Source: an uncultured Flammeovirgaceae bacterium (GTDB lineage Bacteria > Bacteroidota > Bacteroidia > Cytophagales > Cyclobacteriaceae). From it: DNA of 7,561 nucleotides. The position numbers and the translations under genes were made by a program. The stretch is from positions 1-7,561 of the forward strand of contig CAKZPJ010000130.1 in the NCBI GenBank assembly GCA_937138955.1, written 5' to 3'. A model generated the notes under the pieces. It saw nothing but the letters and a program-made list of their open reading frames with translations. It searched no databases and was not told where the DNA came from. Below, piece after piece: positions 1 to 7,000 of the stretch (within the stretch, counting starts at the first letter, position 1; every line of letters begins with the position of its first letter).

Positions 1-1065
1 CTCCGACACTACTACATTATTATTATCGGTTAAGCTAAAATCAAATTGTGATGGCTGGCTCTCCACCTCATAAGCAAAGTTACCCGACAACGTGATGACG
101 TTATAAGGGTCAATATGATAATCGGTTCCGAGGATGACGTTATAGAAAGTTTCGTTACGATATTCGGTGCCATCGCTGAGTACAGTGGTATTATTCACCC
201 GGTCGCGGTTAATGGTCTCCGAAAACTCAGGAATGGAACGGTAGCCTACTCCTAGTTGGGTGAATAGGTTAAACTTTTCAGTGCGGCGGTTCAAGCTAAT
301 ACCAATGCTATGGTTGTCTGGAATTCCAGTGTTTAGCGAAACTGAACCGTTTAACCCTCGTTTTTCTTCTTTCTTCAGTATAATATTTAAGATTCCCGAC
401 GTGCCTTCCGCCTCATATTTGGCCGAAGGATTGGTGATCACCTCAATGCTCTCAATCATGTCGGCAGTAATCGTACCCAAAGCGTTACTTTGCTGATCGG
501 CCAGTACCGAAGGTTTACCGTCTACCAAAATTTGAACTCCCGCACTACCGCGCAGACTAATCTGCCCCTCAATACTGACGTTGACCGAAGGTACATTGTT
601 CAGTACTTCCAAAGCACTAGCTCCGGCACTGGTCAAATCTTGTCCGACGTTGAATACTCGTTTATCTAGCTTAAATTCAGTACGGGACTTTTCACCTCTG
701 ACCACTACCTCATCCAACGCTTGACTGTCTTCGGTGAGCTGAATACTACCTAATTCGGCTTTTCCGTTGGTAATATTAATATCCCGAAAGGTGCGGGATT
801 TGTAACCAATAAAACTTATCTCTACATAAATATTGGTTGACTTACTATTTAGGCTAAACGTTCCGTCGGGTCCGGTGGTGGTACCCGCGAGGGCTTCTCC
901 ACTGTCTTTATCGGCTACCATTACAGTAGCAAATTCCACCGGCTGTTGGCTTGCCTCATCTTGAATAGTTCCGGAAATAGTTACCTCTTTATTTTGAGCA
1001 GTGACAACACTGGCACTCAAAACTAAGCTGAACAGAAATAATACGAACTTGGAATAATTAGTCAT
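1..1065 (-). CDS. TonB-dependent outer-membrane receptor, N-terminal part (3' end outside window)
   Basis: Reading the minus strand from the ATG at 1065-1063 gives 355 codons open to the window edge, so the gene is cut at its 3' end. Residues 1-23 form a Sec signal peptide: Lys6, a hydrophobic core FVLFLFSLVL, and a predicted cleavage VTA|Q. Residues about 28-112 match a carboxypeptidase-regulatory-like beta-sandwich (VTISGTIQDE, PVEFATV, GPDGTFSL, VEISFIGYKSR). The plug domain follows at about 117-232 with LDEVVVRGEK, ALEVLNNVPSVNV, ISLRGSAGVQILVDGKPS, IESIEVITNPSAKYEAEGT and GILNIILKK. Barrel strands begin near residue 238. This arrangement is typical of the outer-membrane beta-barrel family (PF14905-like) of Bacteroidota, whose members are usually 750-950 residues, so less than half is present. 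Such receptors import substrates across the outer membrane using TonB energy; the substrate cannot be told. It is divergent from the histidine kinase gene, with 205 bases between the starts. No Shine-Dalgarno sequence is visible, which is normal for this phylum. Confidence 0.93.
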   Translation of the reverse strand, partial: MTNYSKFVLFLFSLVLSASVVTAQNKEVTISGTIQDEASQQPVEFATVMVADKDSGEALAGTTTGPDGTFSLNSKSTNIYVEISFIGYKSRTFRDINITNGKAELGSIQLTEDSQALDEVVVRGEKSRTEFKLDKRVFNVGQDLTSAGASALEVLNNVPSVNVSIEGQISLRGSAGVQILVDGKPSVLADQQSNALGTITADMIESIEVITNPSAKYEAEGTSGILNIILKKEEKRGLNGSVSLNTGIPDNHSIGISLNRRTEKFNLFTQLGVGYRSIPEFSETINRDRVNNTTVLSDGTEYRNETFYNVILGTDYHIDPYNVITLSGNFAYEVESQPSQFDFSLTDNNNVVVSE

Positions 1066-1175
1066 AGATATAAAATCAAAAATTAGCGACGTTATGATAC
1101 TAAGTACGGGGAATTGTAGCGTAGCGATAAATAAAATCGGTGAACGACCTAACTTATCCGATCAACGGCATAATT

Positions 1176-1205
1176 GCGGTTGACCGACTGGAAACTGACG
1201 TTGAG
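1176..1205 (+). promoter_or_regulatory. candidate LytTR-type operator (paired direct repeat)
   Basis: Two 9-base elements, GCGGTTGAC (1176-1184) and GACGTTGAG (1197-1205), lie in direct orientation with 12 bases between them, so their centres are 21 bases apart. LytTR regulators such as AgrA bind paired direct repeats of roughly [TA][AC][CA]GTTN[AG][TG] with a 12-13 base gap, placing the sites on one face of the helix. The second element fits that pattern at 8 of 9 positions and the first at 6 of 9. The pair sits between the divergent receptor and the kinase-LytTR operon, where autoregulation or receptor control would act. The match is short and could be chance. Confidence 0.3.
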
Positions 1206-1235
1206 GGTAGTAAAAATGTAGTTCATCTTTCTAGG

Positions 1236-1266
1236 TTATTCCGTACCGTCTTATTGATTATCTTTG
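1236..1266 (+). promoter_or_regulatory. candidate Bacteroidota promoter for the kinase-regulator operon
   Basis: TATCTTTG at 1259-1266 matches the Bacteroidota -7 consensus TAnnTTTG fully. A weak upstream element, TTA at 1236-1238 (consensus TTG), is separated from it by 20 bases, within the usual range. Transcription would be expected to begin about 5-7 bases after the final G, essentially at the ATG at 1271. If the promoter is used, the mRNA would be leaderless or nearly so. The upstream element is poor, so the call is tentative. Confidence 0.3.
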
Positions 1267-1270
1267 AAAG

Positions 1271-2317
1271 ATGCCGTCTAAGAATTTTGTTTTATCTCTC
1301 TCTTATAAAGAAGCTCTATTTCAGGTGCTATTGCACGGAGTAGTGTTTATTTTTTACTCTCACGATCGGCGTAATCCTCAGATAGAATCCTACCAAGTAG
1401 TGTTCTTCTTAACCTATACCGCAGCAGCTTTAGTTATTAATTATCTCCTGCTACCTCGGTTTTTGTACCGGAAAAAACATCTGCTATTCGTAGCCTATGT
1501 AGTAGTGGTAATTGCTACAGTTATCTTTTTGGAAGAGGCAGTGATAGAACAGATATATTTTCCTGACACTCGGGGACAACGTTTTCTGGGGGTGTTTTTC
1601 AGTTTATGGGGCGTGCTTCCGGTTATCACGGTATTATCTGGGTTTAAGTTTGCCTGGGATGCCGTGATGAAACAGCGAGAGGTGGATGATTTAAAGGCGG
1701 CGATGCAGGAAAGCGAATTACAGTTTCTAAAGTCCCAGATAAATCCTCATTTCCTATTTAATAATCTGAACAATCTTTATTCGTACGCGATTGATTACTC
1801 GCCTCAAACCCCCGAAATTATCCTAAAGCTCAGTTCGGTACTTCGCTATATGCTGTATGAGTGCAAGGAGAAGTTAGTCCCGTTGGCTAAGGAAGTTAAG
1901 CAGTTAGAAAATTTTACCCAGCTCAGCCAGCTCCAGATTGAAGAGCGAGGGGTGGTAAACTTTTCCGCTCAAATCAGCCAGTCAGATTACCAGATTGCTC
2001 CGCTAATTCTGATTGTGTTCATCGAGAATGCTTTTAAACACAGCCAGTCGGGGCAGTCAGAAAATATCCGGATTGACATCAGTGTTCAACTATCGGAAGA
2101 TGGGGCTTTAGAGTTTTGGTGCCGAAATAACTTTAGCCCCGAGGTTAATACTGAGAATTTGGCGAAGGGAATCGGATTGGCGAACGTTAAAAAGCGGTTG
2201 CAGCTTTTATACCCTAACGCCCACCAGCTAAGAATCAAAGAAACTGAAAATCAGTACGAAGTGAGCTTGTCTATGCAGTTAACGAAACAAGTCCGGCATG
2301 AAGTGTATCATTATTGA
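1271..2317 (+). CDS. LytS/YehU-type membrane sensor histidine kinase
   Basis: The 348-residue protein is a sensor kinase of the His_kinase (PF06580) family, which autophosphorylates and passes phosphate to a LytTR regulator. Four hydrophobic segments lie at about 14-30, 43-62, 69-88 and 104-124, so the sensor part is almost entirely in the membrane, with only a short loop of roughly 15 residues between segments 3 and 4. A short coiled linker (about 131-155) leads to the phospho-acceptor motif SQINPHFLFNNLNNLY, with His160. The ATPase domain shows the N-box VFIENAFKHS (Asn253) and the G-box KGIGLANVKKRLQLLYP (299-315). The start is fixed upstream by an in-frame TGA at 1265-1267, six bases before the ATG, and no other ATG occurs before the membrane segments. 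The gene ends inside the regulator gene, indicating translational coupling. The signal it senses is unknown. Confidence 0.95.
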   Translation: MPSKNFVLSLSYKEALFQVLLHGVVFIFYSHDRRNPQIESYQVVFFLTYTAAALVINYLLLPRFLYRKKHLLFVAYVVVVIATVIFLEEAVIEQIYFPDTRGQRFLGVFFSLWGVLPVITVLSGFKFAWDAVMKQREVDDLKAAMQESELQFLKSQINPHFLFNNLNNLYSYAIDYSPQTPEIILKLSSVLRYMLYECKEKLVPLAKEVKQLENFTQLSQLQIEERGVVNFSAQISQSDYQIAPLILIVFIENAFKHSQSGQSENIRIDISVQLSEDGALEFWCRNNFSPEVNTENLAKGIGLANVKKRLQLLYPNAHQLRIKETENQYEVSLSMQLTKQVRHEVYHY

Positions 2318-3005
2318 AGACCAACCCCCGGCTCAGCGAATTCTAAAGAAGTATATTGACGATATTAGGTCGCTGGAATTGAAGGGCACTTTCTCAGATG
2401 CTATACAGGCCATGGGTTACTTAAAATCGGAACCTATTGACCTGATATTCTTAGATATTCACTTACCCAAAATGTCGGGTATTGACCTTCTGAAAACCAG
2501 AGCCGATCTGCCTCCGGTCATTTTAACTACGGCCTTTACCGATTATGCGCTAGAGAGTTATGAATTTAATGTGGTAGATTATCTGCTGAAGCCTTTTTCA
2601 TTCCAACGATTTGTTAAAGCAGTTTCCAAGGTGCCCGATCCTAATATTGCTCCTGAGCAATCATCGGGAGAAGCTCAAGGTTTATCCCCAATTCGTCACG
2701 AAATATTTATTAAATCAGGTTATGAGCACATTAAAGTACTAGTGGACGATATTATCTACATTAAATCTGATGCTGACTATACGGAGATATTTCTGCCGGG
2801 TAAAAAGCTTTTATCTTCTGAATCGCTCCGTAACTGGCTAGAAAAGTTAGGCAACCAATATTTTGTTCGGGTGCATAAATCATACGTTATAAATGCTGGT
2901 AGAATTACTAAAGTGATGGGTAACCAAATATACATGACTTCCGATGCAGTAGTGCCCATCGGTAGAGCATTTCGAGATGATTTTACGGAGAAATTCCTAC
3001 GTTGA
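2298..3005 (+). CDS. LytTR-family response regulator (receiver + LytTR DNA-binding)
   Basis: This 235-residue regulator is the partner of the preceding kinase; its ATG lies 20 bases before the end of the kinase gene in another frame. The receiver domain (about 1-112) carries the acidic pair Glu7-Asp8, the phospho-acceptor Asp53 in LIFLDIHLPKMSG, Thr78 in ILTTAF and Lys98 in YLLKPF, so all catalytic positions are intact. A polar linker (about 113-131, SSGEAQG) leads to the LytTR domain at about 133-235, with IFIKSGYEHIKVLVDDIIYI, the signature FVRVHKSYVINAGRI, and VPIGRAFRDDF. LytTR domains bind paired direct repeats in promoters; a candidate pair lies upstream of the operon at 1176-1205. Length and order are standard for the family. 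Likely targets are its own operon and the divergent receptor gene, by inference from position only. Confidence 0.96.
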   Translation: MKCIIIEDQPPAQRILKKYIDDIRSLELKGTFSDAIQAMGYLKSEPIDLIFLDIHLPKMSGIDLLKTRADLPPVILTTAFTDYALESYEFNVVDYLLKPFSFQRFVKAVSKVPDPNIAPEQSSGEAQGLSPIRHEIFIKSGYEHIKVLVDDIIYIKSDADYTEIFLPGKKLLSSESLRNWLEKLGNQYFVRVHKSYVINAGRITKVMGNQIYMTSDAVVPIGRAFRDDFTEKFLR

Positions 3006-3047
3006 AAGGAATAAAATCTTAATAAAAACCATCAATCTAACTTAACC

Positions 3048-3938
3048 ATGAACGAACTTAAGAAAGAGAACATCAGTCAGGAAGTATTTGACCTCTACGA
3101 TGATTACGCTCACGATCGTATTGAACGTCGGCAGTTTCTGGATCGGCTTTCCAAGTATGCGGTGGGTGGCATTACCGTGGCATCCCTGCTTGGCTTCATT
3201 ATGCCTGATTACCAGAACAAAATTCAGGTTCGGCAGGATGATCCTCGGATAGAGTCTGAGTTTATTGAGTACGAATCACCTCAGGGTGGGGGAACAATGA
3301 AAGCACTACTATCCAAACCAGCGGATGCTTCGGGTAAACTACCGGGTATTGTAGTCGTTCACGAAAATCGGGGGCTGAATCCGCACATTGAAGACGTAGC
3401 CCGACGAGCAGCACTCGCTGGATTCGTCTCCTTGGCTCCCGATGCTCTAACTCCGTTGGGTGGCTATCCCGGTACTGATGATGAAGGCCGAACACTACAA
3501 CGACAGCGCGACCGCGATAAGATGCTAGAAGACTTTATTGCTGCGCACGACTACCTGAACAATCATTCTGATTGCACCGGAAAAGTGGGAGTCGTTGGTT
3601 TCTGCTTTGGTGGCTGGATATCTAATATGATGGCCGTGCGTGTATCTGAATTGGACGCGGCGGTTCCCTTCTACGGAGGGCAACCTTCAGCCGAAATGGT
3701 TCCTCAAATCCAGGCTCCATTATTGCTACACTTTGGTGAGTTAGACAAGCGAGTCAACGAAGGTTGGCCAGCGTATGAAGCTGCTTTAAAAGAGCAGGGT
3801 AAAGAGTACACCGCCCACATGTATGAGGATGCCAACCACGGCTTTCATAACGACACCACTCCCCGCTACGACGCAGAAGCTGCGAAACTAGCCTGGGAAA
3901 GGACAATTGCTTTCTTTGATAAGTATTTGAAGTCATGA
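3048..3938 (+). CDS. dienelactone hydrolase family protein with Tat-like N terminus
   Basis: The 296-residue protein is an alpha/beta hydrolase of the dienelactone hydrolase (DLH, PF01738) family. The triad is visible: the nucleophile Cys186 in GFCFGG, Asp233 in FGELDKRVN and His264 in DANHGFHND. Glu106 in VVVHENRGL corresponds to the conserved active-site Glu of classical DLH. The stretch [16 protein letters not shown] resembles, from memory, the YghX-type branch. Residues 26-34 (ERRQFLDRL) fit the twin-arginine pattern and are followed by a hydrophobic stretch, [16 protein letters not shown] (37-52), so export by Tat is likely. No clear AxA cleavage site follows, so it may remain anchored in the inner membrane facing the periplasm. 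It lies 42 bases after the regulator gene with no terminator between, so co-transcription is plausible. The substrate is unknown; the family name does not prove chlorocatechol degradation. No Shine-Dalgarno sequence is seen before the ATG. Confidence 0.93.
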   Translation: MNELKKENISQEVFDLYDDYAHDRIERRQFLDRLSKYAVGGITVASLLGFIMPDYQNKIQVRQDDPRIESEFIEYESPQGGGTMKALLSKPADASGKLPGIVVVHENRGLNPHIEDVARRAALAGFVSLAPDALTPLGGYPGTDDEGRTLQRQRDRDKMLEDFIAAHDYLNNHSDCTGKVGVVGFCFGGWISNMMAVRVSELDAAVPFYGGQPSAEMVPQIQAPLLLHFGELDKRVNEGWPAYEAALKEQGKEYTAHMYEDANHGFHNDTTPRYDAEAAKLAWERTIAFFDKYLKS

Positions 3939-3972
3939 GAGGTGCTGTCAAAGAGTCTTGGTACCTGTAAAT

Positions 3973-4021
3973 AAAAGGTTTAGTTACCACATCTACTGCA
4001 TACTGGGGTAGTGCCTTTTTT
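3973..4021. terminator. candidate bidirectional terminator between convergent genes
   Basis: AAAAGG at 3973-3978 can pair with CCTTTT at 4014-4019, followed by further T residues to 4021. Inside, CTAC (3992-3995) can pair with GTAG around 4008-4011. The T-run serves the plus-strand hydrolase gene, and the opposing A-rich arm gives the minus-strand gene a T-rich end. The stem is interrupted and weak, so the call rests mainly on its place in the 120-base convergent gap (3939-4058), which otherwise holds nothing recognisable. Confidence 0.3.
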
Positions 4022-4058
4022 CTCAGCTATAATTGGTTAAACCGTAGGTAAGACCGGA

Positions 4059-7000
4059 TCATCTAGTGACCTCAAGATATCCGGTCAGTGCTTTCGACCC
4101 ATCTTTCTTGTCAATTATGTAAAAATAAGTGCCATCGGGCAGTATATTGTTGCCTACGTATATTCCCCAGTTACCTACTCCTTCAAACCGTACATTTTGG
4201 TTATCATAGCGGTCGGCTTTGTAGACCAATGCACCGGCTCGGTTAAAGATTTTGACCGAGTTATCGGGAAATAGCTCTATAGACTTTATCTCCAGAAAAT
4301 CATGGGAACCATCGCCATTGGGAGTTACTGCATTGAATACACAAATATCGCGCTCCAAAACCACGTAATCAGATACAATACATCCATTGGTAGCAATCAC
4401 TTCGTAACGATAATCACCGGCTTCAACACCGCGAAGAGTGTTACCTTCCAGTATAATATCATTTCCAGTACTAGTGTACCACTGAACCCGCTCAATTGCC
4501 GAAGCATCGTAAGGAATGATACGAATATAACCTTCTGATTGATCACAGCCTACAGGTCGGTTATCAACTTCAAACTCTGGTAAGCTAGTCTCATCCAGTA
4601 TCTCAAATTCAACCAAGTTGGTACGGCACCCGGAGCGAAGCTCTAATAGTTGCAAACGATAAGTTCCTGCAGTTAATCCAGTTTGCTCAGTAGCCGGGTT
4701 ATTATTCTGAAGTTGATTGCCTTCGGAATCATACCAGAAGAATTCATAGTCTTCTATCAACGAAGGGATCATGGCAGTAACTGTACCGTCTGGAAGATCG
4801 CAACGAGTTTGCTGATTATTAATCTGAATAATAGGATCAGGTATCAGTTTGATCTCATCGATCAATTCATGCTGAGCCATAAGTACACACCCGGTAAGTG
4901 GACTGGTAGCTTCTACACGGTAAGTCTGAGCACTTAAATTTTGTACGGAGGCAGATGTACTAATTACGCTTCCGGTTTCATCAAACCATCTAAAGTCGTA
5001 AACTTCCTGACCCGTGTTACGGATTGTAGCTGATAAACGGCCGTTGGCTAATGCTGGACTACAGTTTTCTTGAGGATTATCTTGAGAAATCTCAAGCACA
5101 GCAACGTTTGTCTGATCTCCGACTTCTAAAGTAACTGGATCGGAGATACAACCATTATTCACTAAATCGCTAGCAATAACGGTATAGGTACCCGGAGCCA
5201 ATCCCGATAGTGTAGCTCTTGTAGATAACGCAGTGCCATTAGTATTGGTGCCTTCGTACCAGTCAAACTGATACTGAGCCGAGCCACCTGATGGAGCCCC
5301 TCCGTTAATAAAGACTACCTGAGCTGAAACCGAACCGTTAAATAAATTTTCATCGCAGATCGTATTGGGGGAGGATGAAACTGAAACTACGGGTATTGCA
5401 ATTACCTCCTCTACTTCCAAGACAATGAAGTTGCTACAACCAGTTGTAGTGTTGCTCACAGTCACACTATACGTTCCTTCTGCTAATCCAGTAAGTTCCT
5501 GCTCTGTTGCTCCGGCAATAATATTCGCTGGAATAGCTTCGTCGCCCTGATACCATTGGTAACTGTAGTTACCAATAGAATAGTCAGCTTCGTATGACTC
5601 AACACCCAATACTCCGTTAGGGATAGTTGGATCGCAGCTTTGCTGAGGTCGGTAACGAGCAACATCTAAAATAACGACCGGATCGGTGGCATTTTTTATG
5701 ACATCAACCTGCACAACATTGCCCGCTATGGCTAAGGTTTGATTATATACTTCAATATAATAGGTATCTTCGGTTAGCCCAGTAAATAGTGAGCTTCCTG
5801 TAGCAGATCCGTTTACGGTTGAAATCACCGTGCCAGGATACTGTCCTTGGTAAAGAGTAAACTCAAAACCCGTAGGATCAGTAACTACATACGGATGGTC
5901 TACCGAAGAAAGCAAAATGCTGGCATCAGCTAAACAAGTAGGCAAAGCATCTACCGCAAAACTGGCTGAAGGTGGTACAATAATTTTTGATAAACCGTAA
6001 GAAGCTACCGAACTACATCCGGTTACCGTGTTGGTTGCTACGACGTAGTAAGTACCTTCATCCAACTGATTGGGGGAAGCGATATTACTAAACGATGTCC
6101 CTGCTGGGTATTCTACTTCAGTATACCAAGCGTAGGTATAGGTGAAATTTTGAGTTGCCGAATCTAGCGGGCTAGCCGGGTCAGCTGAAACAACGGCGGA
6201 TAAAGCACCAGTCCAGGTAGTATTATCGGGGTTATTACTGTATTGATCGCTAATTTTATTGATGGTAACTATCGGAGGGGTGCTGCGATTACGTATCTCA
6301 AGAGACTGAAGGTTTGAGCTACAGATATTTCCGGTTGTCTGAGTGGCTCGGATATAGTAAGTGCCTTCTGCTAAATTTACGTACGGATTACTAGGTCGTC
6401 CATCTCCCGAATTAACTACTGGATTCAATGCCACATCTAAGAGTTCATAAGTAAAATCTTCTGGATTTTCAGAAACAGTACCGTTTACAGCATCAGTTAC
6501 AAGCGTTTGACTGACGTAGGCCGACCCACTCTCCAAGCAAGTAACTTGGTCGCTAAACGTAATCTCTATATCAATTGATATAGAGACGCTGCCGACGATA
6601 AAAGTTCGTTGGCTAGTACAACCCTGGGCGGGACTACTCAAGTCTGCCACTACCAACGTATACGATCCAGGAATCAAGTCAAAAATCCGGGCAGGATTCG
6701 AGCCATCAACATTAGCTGCACTCAACTGAAAAGCAGGGGCAACAGTGGTGCCTTCGTACCATGTATAACTAAAATCAGTAGTATTCCCGTCGTTGGGTCC
6801 AGTAGCGGATGCCGTAATTGAGCCGGAAGGGCTACTTCCGGGACAACTCACATTTGGTGCAATACTCACTAAGTCAATAGTAGGAGGTAAATTATCGTCC
6901 ACGATGGTGAGCGATAGGGTGTTGCTTGTCCAGCAGGTGTAGTTCTTACGCTGAGCCAGGACGCGGTAGCTGCCGGGGGGCACGGTGTTGAAGGTGGTAG

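Noticed and set aside
260..496. 78-residue plus-strand open frame within the receptor gene
   Set aside because: It is antisense to the plug and early barrel of the TonB-dependent receptor, whose reading is unambiguous.
1079..1087. TAATTTTTG on the minus strand as a -7 promoter element for the receptor gene
   Set aside because: It has one base too many to fit TAnnTTTG, and no TTG element at a suitable distance was found.
1066..1270. Possible small RNA or riboswitch in the divergent region
   Set aside because: No strong hairpin followed by a T-run and no known aptamer core could be seen in these 205 bases; only the direct repeat and promoter match stood out.
1140..1343. 67-residue plus-strand open frame across the divergent intergenic region
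   Set aside because: It runs into the histidine kinase gene in another frame, covers the likely regulatory region, and has no recognisable family features.
4302..4937. Plus-strand open frames of 78 and 84 residues opposite the giant gene
   Set aside because: They are antisense to the sorting domain and repeat units 9-11 and show no promoter, start context or family signal.
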